A stretch of 64,000 bases of DNA from Jaminaea rosea (GCF_003144245.1 NW_020289977.1:620001-684000), one strand, 5' to 3'; positions 19,205 through 29,953 are shown, counted from the stretch's first letter. Translations and numbers: made by a program. The notes: generated from the sequence alone by a model not told the origin.

Positions 19205-22200
19205 TCAGCTCAAATCATACTCGCTCCCATCATCACTATACTCCTCACGCCCCCCATTCTTGACCGCCTGCGCAAGAGGTGAAGATGGCATCTGCTTGCC
19301 TGCCCCTCCGGCAGCTGCAGCAGATGAGACGTCCACGGCATTCAAGTGCCCATTGAGCGCCTTCAGACCCTTGGCCACCCCATAGCTTGCACTTGCCATC
19401 GCGCTCTTCGTCCCCTTGTCAAAGACCTCCTTCGTCTGCATCTCCGCTAGCCTATCGCAATTCTCCTGCAGCTCGGCAAGGATCTCCTCGCCTTCTCCCT
19501 GCCCACCGGTTTCTCCCAGGTTCTCGCGCGAAATGGCGACGATGCTCGAAGCGATTGTGGTGATCTGGACCAAGTTCTCGTTGAGCTGGTTCGCCTGAGC
19601 ACCTTCGCGGATAGCGGATAGGAGGGCCTGGATTGAATGAACGATGGCTTCCGTTTGGACCTCGATGTAGTTGCGCAGCTCCGCCCAATTCTCTTCATGG
19701 GAGCCGGTGTCCTCCCCGCCATTGGCACCAATGAGGCTGTTGCGAGCTGCGGGGGACATGCCTGAGTTGGGGAGGCCGCGCGCGGGAGAGACACCCGAAA
19801 GGCGTGGACCGTTGGCACCAGCTGCTCCCGAGCCGGCGAAGAAGGACGTCGACGATTGTTGCGAATGGTTCCCACTGAGCTGGCGTGCACTGCTGGCTCC
19901 ATTCACCGCGCTACTAGCGTTGCTGACCGGGCGGCGCGGCGGACTGCTACTGCTACTGGCCCCGCCTCCCCATTGGCTGCGAATATTGCTCAGGTCCGTA
20001 CGAGGCAACGCAGGTATCTGGTCCCCACTCGTGCTCCCTCCGCCGGGCGTCATTGGTGGACCGCTGGCAGGGCCGTTGTTGCTGGAGTTCGAAGCAATGC
20101 TTGCCGCCCTTGAACGATGCCCGTTCTGCCAACTTCCATTGCTCGGCACCCGCACGGGTACCACCCCGCTCGTCGAGCGATAACCTACGGGTGAGTAGCG
20201 ACCGCCTGCGCCGACTCCGCCAGGACCCGCATTGCCCTTCAGAGTGCGAGGGGAGAGACGATCTGACATGTTGTCGTTTGCTCCATTGAGACGGTCGCTC
20301 AGTGGGCCGGAGAAGGAGCGTAGCCCTCCAGCAGAAGAAGGACCGTTTCCTCCGCCGCCGGATTTAAAGACCGAATCCGCGCTGCGGGGCTCAGTGGGAG
20401 TCATGGGTACGGAGCGGGCGGAGGCCGGGCCGTTAGTCGTGCTGATGTGCAGCGGTTTGAGTCCTCCAGGCGGCAAGGTGTTGCCAGAGAAGTGCGCCTC
20501 GTATTGCTCCTTTTCTGCTGCGGTGGCTGGGCGAACTTTCGCGAGCTTGACCATCTCCACTACTGTCATCGAGACGTGGCTCGCCGCGGCGTCGAGGAGG
20601 CTCACGGGAGACATGCCCTTGGCCGAAGCGTGGTTGCGGCAGGCTGTCATGAGATTGTTGAGCGTGGTAGAGATCTTGGGCTTGAGCTGGCCAATCGACT
20701 CAACGTCGCCATTCGCAGCGGAAGTGGGCATCTGCTCGTACTTTGCAACGTCGTCGGTGACGAGCGTGGTGGCGAGCACGACAGCCTTCATTGAGGAGAG
20801 GACAGTTGAAGGGGTCGTCGACCTCGCGGCAGCGAGCAACTCGTCGATGGAGGTCTGGAAGGCCGTCACGTTTACGTCGGCAATTGCGCCGCCCGCTGTG
20901 GGCCTGAGGAACTCTTCCTCCACCTTGGGCTGAGCGACAAGGTGTTGCGAGGTTGCTTTGTACTGGCGGAGCTCGGTCCTCGCCTGCTCGTACTTGCGCT
21001 TGAAAGTCTGCACTTGAGCATTGAGGTCGCGTACCATCGCCAGGTCCTGATCCTTCTCTGCCACCAGCTCCTCGATGCGGCCCGAGAGCTGCTGGACCTC
21101 GTTGACGAGCGACTCGACCTCTTCCCTCAGCTCCTGCACAATCTGACTCTGCTGGGCGAGTTCTTCCTGCATTCTCTCGACCTCCTCCGCCCCGGCGCCG
21201 CTGTTGGAAGCCATTGCCCGCTGCAATTCCTCCTGTGTCGATTCAAGCCGGCCATGAGCATCCTGCAGCTCTCGATGCTTTTCATCGTGCTGACTTCTCA
21301 GCCTTTGAGACTCCTCATGGACATCTCGAAGCTGCTGGGCATGCTCGGAGCGGAGCCTATCCCTCTCGGCCTCCACGCCCCTCAGAGCCTCCTCGTGCTG
21401 GTCGCTCTTCGATGCGTGCTCCTTGAGCTCAAGGTTGTGCGTCTCCAAAGCGGTGATGCGCTGATTGAGAGTCGCGATCTTGAACTCGTAGTCGGAGCGC
21501 AGCTTCTCGACGCCAAACGGTGCGGATCCATCGAACGAGCCACCTCCACCGCCAAGCATAGGGCTCGAGACGCTCTCAGTTCCAGGACCACGACTGGCTG
21601 CGTAGCCGTTGAAGAAGCCGGTGCCCACAGAGCTGGCCTGGCTGTACATCGTGCTCCTGTTGTCATTATGGTCATCTGCCGTACTCTCCTCGGCGCCATT
21701 TGGCGGTGAGCCGTGAGTTGGAAGCTCGCTCGAGCGCTCGCCGCCTTGGAAGTTGACTGACACATCCTCGTCTACCAGCGTCGACTTCTTCGGCACAATG
21801 ACGTCGCTCGTCGCTACACCTCGATTGCCCGCGGCTTCCTGCTCCTCGCGCTGTTTTTGAGCGGCAGCCGCTTCCCTTTCCCTGGCAATGGCGTCTGGCC
21901 TGAACTCCTCTTTCAGCTCAGGAAAGCGTCTCTCCAGCTCAAAGAAGACATCGGAAGAGAGATCTTTGAAGCGCGTCTTGGGCAGAGTGGCCAGCTTTTG
22001 TCTCGCCTGGTTGCGCTTCGGATGGAACTCATCACGGACGGCGAGGTGTGGATTTGAAGATGTCGACTGCTCACGAGCATTGGTAAGGCGGCGCATCAAT
22101 TCGTCGTAGACGTCCGTCGAGAGCTCAGTGAATTGCTGCTTGCTGAGACGCGTGAGCTTCTCCCGAGCATTGGACCGAGGGCCCGTTTGGTCCTTTGCGA

Positions 22201-22663
22201 GATGGCTACGGAGGAAATTCAGGAGCTCCTGGTAGTGGACCCTGCCCACGCGTCGGATTTCCTCTGTATCTGGCCGTTGTCTTCGCATTCGCGTGGCTTG
22301 CTGAGTGGGCGATGGCGAGGCCAGAAGACCTGGTTGCGGTTGCTGTTGTGACGCTGATGACTGGTAGCTTGGCTGCCTCTGCGGCTGCTGTTGCTGCTGA
22401 TAGGACATAGACGACGATGCAGGCGGTGAAGATGGCAACGTGCTAGATGACGAGGAAGCGTACCTCTGCTCGCCCTGCTGCTGCTGCTGCTGCTGCTGCT
22501 GTTGTTGAAAGCTGCCGCTCACGCCGCCGCTTGAAGGGATGCCAGAGCCAAGAGCGGACATCGGATAAGGTGAAGTGGGTGAACGAGGACCGGAGGAGGT
22601 GTTGAGGGAGAAGTCGGGCACAGCTCTAGCTATTGCGGGAGGCGGCATGACTGCATGGGACAT
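19205..22663 (-). CDS. SPA2: Spa2-like polarity scaffold with SHD/GIT repeats
   Basis: One long exon, 1152 residues. Spa2 is the polarisome scaffold that gathers formin regulators and MAPK components at hyphal tips and bud sites. After a disordered, Gln-rich N-terminus with an 11-residue polyQ run, two Spa2-homology (GIT) repeats are clear: VHYQELLNFLRSHL...LSTDVYDELMRR (about residues 143-200) and QKLATLPKTRFKDLSSDVFFELERRF (about 230-255). A long coiled coil (about 390-580; heptads around EELAQQSQIVQELREEVE) follows. Then comes a helical segment (VTDDVAKYEQMP...LLDAAASHVS), a Ser/Gly/Pro-rich linker and a conserved C-terminal helical block (WAELRNYIEVQTEAIVHSIQ). The order matches Spa2 rather than animal GIT proteins, which also carry an ArfGAP domain. 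Confidence 0.92.
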   Translation of the reverse strand: MSHAVMPPPAIARAVPDFSLNTSSGPRSPTSPYPMSALGSGIPSSGGVSGSFQQQQQQQQQQQGEQRYASSSSSTLPSSPPASSSMSYQQQQQPQRQPSYQSSASQQQPQPGLLASPSPTQQATRMRRQRPDTEEIRRVGRVHYQELLNFLRSHLAKDQTGPRSNAREKLTRLSKQQFTELSTDVYDELMRRLTNAREQSTSSNPHLAVRDEFHPKRNQARQKLATLPKTRFKDLSSDVFFELERRFPELKEEFRPDAIAREREAAAAQKQREEQEAAGNRGVATSDVIVPKKSTLVDEDVSVNFQGGERSSELPTHGSPPNGAEESTADDHNDNRSTMYSQASSVGTGFFNGYAASRGPGTESVSSPMLGGGGGSFDGSAPFGVEKLRSDYEFKIATLNQRITALETHNLELKEHASKSDQHEEALRGVEAERDRLRSEHAQQLRDVHEESQRLRSQHDEKHRELQDAHGRLESTQEELQRAMASNSGAGAEEVERMQEELAQQSQIVQELREEVESLVNEVQQLSGRIEELVAEKDQDLAMVRDLNAQVQTFKRKYEQARTELRQYKATSQHLVAQPKVEEEFLRPTAGGAIADVNVTAFQTSIDELLAAARSTTPSTVLSSMKAVVLATTLVTDDVAKYEQMPTSAANGDVESIGQLKPKISTTLNNLMTACRNHASAKGMSPVSLLDAAASHVSMTVVEMVKLAKVRPATAAEKEQYEAHFSGNTLPPGGLKPLHISTTNGPASARSVPMTPTEPRSADSVFKSGGGGNGPSSAGGLRSFSGPLSDRLNGANDNMSDRLSPRTLKGNAGPGGVGAGGRYSPVGYRSTSGVVPVRVPSNGSWQNGHRSRAASIASNSSNNGPASGPPMTPGGGSTSGDQIPALPRTDLSNIRSQWGGGASSSSSPPRRPVSNASSAVNGASSARQLSGNHSQQSSTSFFAGSGAAGANGPRLSGVSPARGLPNSGMSPAARNSLIGANGGEDTGSHEENWAELRNYIEVQTEAIVHSIQALLSAIREGAQANQLNENLVQITTIASSIVAISRENLGETGGQGEGEEILAELQENCDRLAEMQTKEVFDKGTKSAMASASYGVAKGLKALNGHLNAVDVSSAAAAGGAGKQMPSSPLAQAVKNGGREEYSDDGSEYDLS
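22475..22507 (+). repeat. CTG/CAG microsatellite coding for polyQ in SPA2
   Basis: Nine CTG units (22475-22501) and then two TTG, read on the minus strand as two CAA and nine CAG codons. They give the 11-Gln run in the disordered N-terminus of SPA2. It is the longest pure trinucleotide run noticed in the window. Confidence 0.9.
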
Positions 22664-23923
22664 GAGTTATGGGAAGCGCAAAAGATGATGAGGCCGGTAG
22701 AAGCGGTAGAGGCCAGCTCAACAGCAAGATGGTGCACCAGGCAGGGTGCGACAGGTGGTGAGCCGTATATTGTAGTACCTCTGCGCCCTGTGAGCCTTCT
22801 TTGAGGGATTGAGACTAGAGAGCCTGCTCTGGATGCGTGCGTGAGGCCTCTCCAACGGCCGCAAGAGCACGACGGCGATGATGATGAAGTGGTAGTGTTG
22901 GCTGAGTGACTGGCACGACCCTGCGCGCTGCTTCGTCGATCGGCCGTACTATGGGAGCAGGTGAAGAAAGCAAAAAGCAGTTGTTGGGCGCAGGCGCAGG
23001 TGGGTGGTAGATTGAGTAAAAGGATGGCAAGCAAAGTGCTTCGAGGGACTAGGGAGGACAAGAGTTGCGGAAAGCGACGGCAGCGGCAGAGTCGGTCCAC
23101 GAGGCGGCGGCGACGTGTGGTGGGTGCGTGGGTGCGGTGCGAGGCAATTGAGAGCGCCAAGGCATCTCTGTCTGAGTGTGTCCGTGGGTGCGCGAGCGGG
23201 CGAGCGCACCTGTCAGAGCGACAAGCGGACGGGGCGCAGCGCAGCAGCAAGGCCGAGGAGTTGGTGGCTGGGACAAAATCTCGCGCAGATTAGCCGCCAC
23301 GACAACAGCGAGCGAGCTAGCAAAAGGAGATGAGGGTCAGAGAGGGATGAAAGGCAAAGAGGCTCGAGCGCCAGGGATCTCTTTGCGGACGAGAAACGAG
23401 TAATGAGAGAAGCGAGAGTACGCGCGAGTGGCAGTGAGGGCAAGGGGATGCTAGGATGGGCTGCCGCATTGGTACCATGTACGCTCAACTACCAATATGG
23501 CCCGCCATGGTCGCTGCCCGATTTTGAGTCGAGCCGCGTCGCGTTGCACCCTCGTCGAAGCCTCGGCGCGGTGCAAGGGGGAAAGGAACGGGTAGGCGAG
23601 AGCGCGAGCGTGCTGACTACCGCCTTTGCCACGCACGTCAACGCCGAGGTCACCGCTACAACGACACGAGCGACGAGCAACAAGCAGCAAGTAGCAACAG
23701 AGATAGATACTCGAAGCAAGTAGCAACCAAGCCCGTTTCCTGAGCTTTAGCTGTCGCTGTAGGATCCAAGTCAAGCTCGCAGCGCACCACTTTGTACCAC
23801 ATCCTGTTTGGAGCACTGCGAGCAACGCCTCGTCGCTTACGGCTAGGCTCGACCCTCGTAAGGCATCGGTCGTCCGCAAGCAGCGATATCTTGCTCAGAC
23901 TTCGAAACTGGTGGCTCGGTATC
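22664..23923. promoter_or_regulatory. Divergent intergenic region SPA2 / REX2
   Basis: About 1.26 kb separates the SPA2 start codon from the first ATG of REX2. The part next to REX2 (23744-23923) is an open frame continuous with REX2 exon 1 but has no ATG; see findings. The rest is GC-rich with several Arg/Ala-rich chance frames on both strands. It is long for a promoter in this genome, so an unrecognised leader intron for either gene is possible. Confidence 0.45.
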
Positions 23924-24607
23924 ATGTCGCTACCACTGGGCGGCTACAGCCCTATCCCTCCTCCACCTGCGAGCCGCAAGCTCAACGTGCGCGATGGACC
24001 CCTTGTCTGGATCGACTGCGAGTGAGCAGGCGCGAATAGGGATGAAGCGTGCCGCCCTGGAATGCTGACTCGTCTACTGATCGCCGCCAGAATGACCGGA
24101 CTGGAGCCCTCAGACCGCATCATTGAGATCGCGGTCATCGTCACGGACGGCCAGCTCAATCCGCTCGATGAAGGGGTGGCGTACTCGATTCGCACGCCCA
24201 AGCCCGTCCTCGACGCCATGGGCGAATGGTGCGTGACCACGCACGGCAACTCCGGCCTGACCGCTGCCTGCCTCAATCCTTCCATCTCACGCGACCACGC
24301 CGATGTGCGAGCGGCCATTCTGGCCTACGTCATCGACCGTGTGCCAGACAAGAGGGTGGCCTGCTTGGCAGGGAACACTGTGCATGCCGATGCTGTCTTC
24401 TTGAAGCGGGAAGCGCCGGAGCTGATTGAGCACCTACACTATCGTATCGTGGACGTCTCGTCGATCAAGGAGATTGCGAAGCGGTGGTATGGGGGTGATA
24501 CGGTCTGGAGCAAAGGAAAAGCAAGCCATCGTGCGCTCGATGATATCAGGGATAGCATCGCTGAGCTGAAGTACTACAGACAGAAGATATTCGTCAAGAA
24601 TGTGTAG
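23924..24607 (+). CDS. REX2: Oligoribonuclease (Rex2/REXO2, DEDDh 3'-5' exonuclease)
   Basis: Two exons, 23924-24021 and 24091-24607 (intron 69 nt), give 204 residues from the first ATG. The enzyme degrades 2-5 nt RNA remnants; in yeast and humans it acts largely in mitochondria. The DEDDh motifs are visible. Exo I is LVWIDCE-MTGLEP, the Glu codon being completed across the splice. Asp/Glu-rich helix IIEIAVIVTDG follows, then exo II LAGNTVHADAVFLKREAPEL and exo III SHRALDDIRDSIAELKYYRQ with the catalytic His. Length matches bacterial Orn plus a short tail. From this ATG the protein has no obvious presequence, but the frame stays open for 180 nt upstream and encodes an Arg-rich, leader-like peptide. 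Confidence 0.95.
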
Positions 24608-24768
24608 GATCGCCGGACGCTCCTGTTGTAGCATGCTCCAATTGCCAAGCGTCCGTGGATGACTAAGCAGTCGTGCAATATTTCTGGTCCGTATCGTCGC
24701 TTTCCGTCGCTTCTGCCTGCGTCTCGTTCGGCCAGTGATTCCTGCATCTCTATTCGCTTCATCATACA

Positions 24769-26043
24769 ATGGGCGGCTCTTCGAAGGATCATCGGTAAGC
24801 ATTAGGTTGTTGTTGAGATTCTCTGTTCGGTATCAGAGCGACTCACATCCTCTAGTTTCCTCTCTTGCACAGAGACGTCTACTACCGTCAATCGAAGATT
24901 GATGGCTATCGTGCGCGATCAGCGTACAAACTACTCCATCTCGATGAGCAATTCAACTTCTTTGGCCAGCAAGAAACATACACCTTAGAAAAGAGCTTGA
25001 ATGAAGAGCTTGAAAGTCTGCGGCAGCTGCGAGAGAAGAGAGGCAGCGCCAAGGATGTCGACGAGGACGACCTCGCTAGCTTGGACGAGGAGATTGAGGA
25101 GTTGCAGGACACACTCGAGTACGCCTCGAAGCTACCATCGAGCTCCACCTCACCTGTTGCAACACCACAGCGGCCAACCCGAGCTGTTGACCTCTGCGCT
25201 GCTCCCGGCTCATGGTCGCAAGTCCTCGTGCAACGTCTTCCCCCTGCCTCTCGAATCGTCTCTGTCGACCTCCAACCCATGGCTCCAATCCCTGGTGTTC
25301 ACCAAATCCTAGGGGACATCACCACAAAGCTCACTGCCGAGGCCGTTGCACATGCTCTTGCTGGGAGCGAGAAGAGCGAGGCAAAGGCGCAGCTCATTGT
25401 ATGCGATGGGGCGCCCGACGTGACGGGCATTCACACGTTGGATGAGATGCTTCAAGCTCAGCTGCTCTTGTCGGCATTGCAAATCACAATGAGGCTTCTT
25501 GAGCCAGGAGGGACATTCATTGCAAAGATCTTCTGCGAGGGTGGAGCGACGCTCAGTAGAACGGGCACCGTCAAGGCCTCGCAGGGAAGTAGCACCGCGG
25601 CGGCGATGGATGTGGGAGTAGCGAAAAAGGGGGACACTTCTGCGCTTCTCGTCAGTCAGATGAGGACCCTCTTCGAGCTGGTGGACGTGGCTAAGCCGAG
25701 GAGTAGTAGGGCAGCGAGTCATGAGCATTTCATAGGTGAGTCTGATCGAGCATGAGGACGCAAACATCTCCTGCAGCGAATCTGGCACTGACCTTTCCTA
25801 CCACCCTCTGCACCACTCTCAGTATGTCGCAACTTCCGGCCTCCACCTCAACTTATCACCCGTCAAGCCTTGGCTACCCCTCTTCACGACCTGGCAAAGC
25901 AACATCTCGCTAAGCTTGCGGCAAATCCTGGTGATGAGCAGCTACGCGAGCTGTCGAAGGTGACAGGTCTCATCGCGGGGGGCGATCTGTCTGCCTGGAT
26001 GGAGAGGCCGGTAGCGCCGAACGCAAACACGGTACAGTTGTGA
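24769..26043 (+). CDS. TRM7: tRNA 2'-O-ribose methyltransferase Trm7/FTSJ1
   Basis: Three exons, 24769-24794, 24873-25735 and 25823-26043 (introns 78 and 87 nt), give 369 residues. Trm7 methylates the ribose at positions 32 and 34 of tRNA anticodon loops (Phe, Trp, Leu) with partner proteins. Exon 1 codes MGGSSKDHR and joins to DVYYRQSKIDGYRARSAYKL with the first catalytic Lys. The SAM site is VDLCAAPGSWSQVL. The other K-D-K-E residues lie in LIVCDGAPDVTG, GGTFIAKIF and SHEHFIVCRNF. A charged insert (about residues 35-90) is predicted to be helical and is absent from the short bacterial RrmJ. Converges with the vWA gene, 63 bp between stops. Confidence 0.95.
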
Positions 26044-26106
26044 TTGTCAGAGGCAGTACAGTGCCGTTCGGGAGAAAGCATGCAATGGATGTTGTCACCG
26101 TCGTCA

Positions 26107-28017
26107 TCATGATCCAAAAGCCGAGGGGAAGCCCATTGGTCCCCCTGGTGGCGGGTAGGGCTGCTGCCCCTGACCTGGGTACGAGGAGGAAGGTGGCTGC
26201 TGTCCTGGTCCCCCAGGGTACGGCGAAGCATTGGGTTGCGGCATGGCGAAGCCGCCTACTCCTGGTGCTCCGCCCTGGTGCGGCTGCTGTTGTGGGTAGC
26301 TTGACTGTGCACCACCACCGAAGCCCCGCGAGTGGTCGCTGTACGGAGGAGGCGCTGCGCCGCCATAGTATGACTGCTCAGGTGGGGCACCATAGGCTGA
26401 CGCTTGAGGTGGGTAAGGAGCACCGACGCCGCCTTGTGGAGGGTAGGGCGAGTTGTTTGCCGGAGGATAGCCGCCGCCTGGGTAGCCACCTGTTGCAGGA
26501 GGATAGCCACCCTGCTGGTGCTGCTGCTGAGGAGGGTAGGGAGCTCCTGTAGCTGGAGGATATCCTGCACCGCTCATCTGGGAAGCGGGAACACTACCCG
26601 CTGCCGGCTCCCTCCCCGGTGCTACCCCAGCTTGCGCCATTGCCGCATCCCTCTGAGCAATCAATCTCTCCTTGTCCTTTGCGAAATGCTTGGCCTTTGC
26701 CTCCCTTTCGTTTTCTCTCCTCATGCTCTTCTTTGCCGCTCCAGGTGGCTCGTCGCTGGCGTCGTAACCAGAGTCAACGGCGCCAAGCAACAGCTTGAGG
26801 CAATGCAGATCTGGTGTGAGGTCTACGCCAGTCTGCGCCTTGACCTGCTTGGCTTCAACGCGGATGTCGGAGACGACGTCTACAAGGTCGCCTATGGCTG
26901 GATGGTTGTCGATAGAATCGAGCCAGTCTTGTGCCTCAGAGTCGTTGCCTACTGCGGCAATGGTGATTGAGAGGGCGTCCTCGCCGTATTGCGTCTTTTT
27001 GAGGCGCGATTTGGCGTCCTGAATTACCTTGACGATACGCTCCCCACTCTCCGTAGGACCAGTGGGTCGGCCGTCGGTAATTATGATGGCGAGAACTGGC
27101 TTCTTGAGACCTTGACCGCTCGAAAGCGGGTTAAGGAGCAAAGGTCGAATCAACTTCTGCTCCAAAGCCTCACCCAGGGGCGTAGCGGGCCCCGAGAATT
27201 GGCAAGCTTTGACCAAGCTCTCAGCCTCACTAGCAGAGTGAATGCGATGCCCTCCTGGGGCATTCATCCAAGCGCATTCCATACCATCTGGATCCAGCCT
27301 ACCCGCCGCATCCGCCGATCGCTTCATGATCTGGCGCAAGGCCTCGATGCGTAGCCCTTTCTCAGAGTTCATGCTGGCCGAGTCGTCCAGGAGGAACATG
27401 ACATCAAACAAGGCTAGCTTGACGAGGTCTTGGGCGAGAAAGGGGGGCATCTCCCATGATTCTCCGAGTGAGACCAGAGTCCCAGAGGAGGCCAGTTGAC
27501 GGGCGATGCGCTCGCAGGCGGCCCAGTCGTAGAAGGGATACAGATTTTGGTCGGCGACTGTTGCTGCGAGGAGGCGCGCGATTAGACGCCAGTCGCGCAG
27601 GTCCGACCAGAGGATGTCTCCGCTCTCCTCGGGCACGAGGGGTGCTGGCGCTTGCTGATGATGATGTTGGTACGCGTATGCTCCAGCAGCCGCAACGGCC
27701 GCGGCGCCGGCTCCCCCAGCTGCCCATGCAGCATAGTTGTGGCCTTGTTGACCAGGCTGCTGCTGCTGCGCTTGAGTTGGCGGCATTGGGCTAGTAGTAT
27801 GGTGCTGAGCAGCCTGCTCGATCCTCAGCTTTTCCTTTTCCTTCTCCCTCGACTTTGACAACTTGTACAGCGCCAAGCAGGTCGTGCCTACGAGTCCGGC
27901 GATGAGGAGCTTCTTCTTGAAAGTCATGCGGCCATGGCCGCTGGTCGAGTAGCGGTGAGCCTTATCGGAGCCATAGCTGGGGTAGCTAGAGTGGCCCTGC
28001 GTGAGCTTCTTGAACAT
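26107..28017 (-). CDS. Membrane-anchored von Willebrand factor A domain protein with Pro/Tyr-rich tail
   Basis: Single exon, 636 residues from ATG 28017. A basic N-terminus is followed by one hydrophobic helix (KLLIAGLVGTTCLALYKL, about 36-53) and a charged stretch. Next come Gln- and Ala-rich linkers and a helical block (DLRDWRLIARLLAATVADQN). The vWA domain (about 203-420) has an intact MIDAS (FLLDDSASM) and the strand LAIIITDGRPTG. The last 150 residues are repeats of GYPP/PYPP and include a PPPYSD motif that could bind WW domains. vWA domains with MIDAS bind partners through a metal ion. The specific role is unknown. The topology suggests a tail facing the cytosol, but this is inference. 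Frames upstream of 28017 lack an ATG. Confidence 0.85.
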   Translation of the reverse strand: MFKKLTQGHSSYPSYGSDKAHRYSTSGHGRMTFKKKLLIAGLVGTTCLALYKLSKSREKEKEKLRIEQAAQHHTTSPMPPTQAQQQQPGQQGHNYAAWAAGGAGAAAVAAAGAYAYQHHHQQAPAPLVPEESGDILWSDLRDWRLIARLLAATVADQNLYPFYDWAACERIARQLASSGTLVSLGESWEMPPFLAQDLVKLALFDVMFLLDDSASMNSEKGLRIEALRQIMKRSADAAGRLDPDGMECAWMNAPGGHRIHSASEAESLVKACQFSGPATPLGEALEQKLIRPLLLNPLSSGQGLKKPVLAIIITDGRPTGPTESGERIVKVIQDAKSRLKKTQYGEDALSITIAAVGNDSEAQDWLDSIDNHPAIGDLVDVVSDIRVEAKQVKAQTGVDLTPDLHCLKLLLGAVDSGYDASDEPPGAAKKSMRRENEREAKAKHFAKDKERLIAQRDAAMAQAGVAPGREPAAGSVPASQMSGAGYPPATGAPYPPQQQHQQGGYPPATGGYPGGGYPPANNSPYPPQGGVGAPYPPQASAYGAPPEQSYYGGAAPPPYSDHSRGFGGGAQSSYPQQQPHQGGAPGVGGFAMPQPNASPYPGGPGQQPPSSSYPGQGQQPYPPPGGPMGFPSAFGS

Positions 28018-28391
28018 TGCAGCCGAGGATAGGATTGAGATGGAGGGGGAGGGGAATGATGAACCAGAAGTGGAGTTATGTAGTCTTTCTCCACGAGCAG
28101 GGTCCGCGGCGTCACGATTTGCATCTGAGAGGCTGAGATGCTGCTGCAGCTCTTCCGCGCCCGCACGGACGTCGCGAGCACAGCCTTGGCCTGGCCTCAG
28201 TTGAGGCGGGTTCAGCACAGCCAAGGCGAGGCGAAATCAAGGCCCGTCCCAGCAGAACGCCCACGCTAGACGAAGAGGTGCCCGATTACAACGAGGCAGA
28301 GGGCGTTCTGATGCAATGTTCTATCATGATACAATGATGAAGCTTCCCAACATTCGGTGTCTCCAGTCATGGCGCCCTCGCCCATCTCCCG
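28018..28391. other. Intergenic region between SEN2 and the vWA gene
   Basis: These 374 bp lie between two minus-strand genes. They hold the SEN2 3' UTR on the right and the vWA promoter/leader on the left. No RNA gene, repeat or conserved motif was recognised. Confidence 0.4.
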
Positions 28392-29953
28392 TCACCCCCT
28401 CATCCTCGCCGGAACCCACCGTCTCAATGAAACTTCCGTGACGCTGTGCAGCTTCCCGTCCTTCAACCCCTGAACCAACCCTTCGGGCGTGCACAGAGCC
28501 TCTCCCATCCCTTCCTTCTCGAGTCTCTTGACGGATGGAATCGTAACATGCGCCAAGACGAGCGTCTTGAGCACTTGGGTCTGGACGCGATTCATAGTCG
28601 AGAACCACACCCAATCTCGATCCCCTCCGGCCGGGTGTCTAGGGAAGGGACTGGACGCTTCGTCCTCTTTATCCTCGTACACAGGGACGACGACGACTGC
28701 GAACTCTGCGTGGCCGAAGACGGGCCCACGCTTGTAGAGGAGGAAGTCAGCGCAGAATTTGATGCCGGATTTGACCGACCAGCCGAGCGAACGGTAGTGG
28801 TGGTAGACGATGTAGGAGAGGAGGTAAGGATTGTCCGGCCGGGCGAGGGTTGAGGAAGGGTTGAGGGTACGGATGGGTAGAGGCAGGTGAGAGGCAAGTA
28901 GCTGCAGGTAGAGGGAGGAGAGGGAGATCGAGTCGTCCTGGCGAGGAGAGAAGGAGGCAATGTCAGCACTCGCCGTGATGAATCGATCTCTGTCGCGCGC
29001 CTTCTCACCTGTTGAGTTCGTACATCAAGTACGCCCAGCATTCCAGCAAGGAAGAAGACCTCATAGGGGCTGAGGTGTAGGTACTCCATATCTTCAACCT
29101 CAATATTTGCCTCCTCCTCTTCAAGGCGCTTCTTCTCTTGCGGCGTCAGATCCCTCTGCACCTCATCATCCTTCTTCGGGCCCAGATAGATCAATCCAGG
29201 GATGTGCTTGCCGTACTCTTCCTCGACTTCTTTGCCGTCGTCCCCCTCTTCTTGCATCTCCTTCTCTGCTTTCGCCGCGAGGATCTTTTCCTCTTCCACA
29301 GACAGCGTACCACCCAAAGCAACGATGCCGTCCGGCAACTGCTGCCCAGCCTTGACGGCCAGCCTAGCCCTCTCAATTTTGGCATGCAGTCTCTCTTTTC
29401 TCCTGGCTGCGATCAACTCCTCGGGCGTATATGCCTTCATGCCCCTCTCCCTTTGCAGCTTGACCCGCTCCTCATTGATCTTACGAGCCCGCCAAGTGGG
29501 CTCAGAGCGACTCAGCGAGCCTTTCCCGAAGAAGCCAGCATCCCAAAGTATGCGTGCCGCACGAGTTTGAGAAGCGATGCGTGCTTGAGATTCGAGGGAC
29601 GCAGGGCCTGCTTTCAGGAGGTGTGGTGGTGTCACCTGCACCCAGACTGAAAGTGTCGTCGGGTCGAGGTAGCCGACGAGGAGGTCATCTTGCTCGTCTT
29701 TGACGTGGGCACTACTTGTGGCAGCGTCGGAGGTGAGACCTGGCAGCCATGCAGCAAACCACTGAGCCCAACTGGTAGGCTGCTTTGCCTTTTGCTTGCC
29801 GTGAATGGGTGTGACGACATCGACGGGTAGCGGCCTAGCGTATCTCTGATTCTTGGCCTGACTCGCCCGCTTTCCCGTGATATCATTGCCTCCTGCTCCT
29901 CCAGCAGGCTTAGGCCCCGGTGGCGGGCGACGATGTCTTCCTCGAGGGGGCAT
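28392..29953 (-). CDS. SEN2: tRNA-splicing endonuclease catalytic subunit Sen2
   Basis: Two exons, 29953-29009 and 28937-28392 (intron 71 nt), give 496 residues. Sen2 cleaves the 5' splice site of intron-containing pre-tRNAs in the Sen2-15-34-54 complex. The N-terminal half contains GYLDPTTLSVWV, WDAGFFGKGSLSRSEPTW and a charged Lys/Glu-rich region. The nuclease fold starts at LHLSPYEVFFLAGMLGVLDV. After the splice come YHHYRSLGWSVKSGIKF and LLYKRGPVFGHAEFAVVVVP, which hold the catalytic Tyr and His. The catalytic Lys is in VLKTLVLAHV. All three catalytic residues are present. The gene is divergent from NPT1 with 219 bp between starts. Confidence 0.94.
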
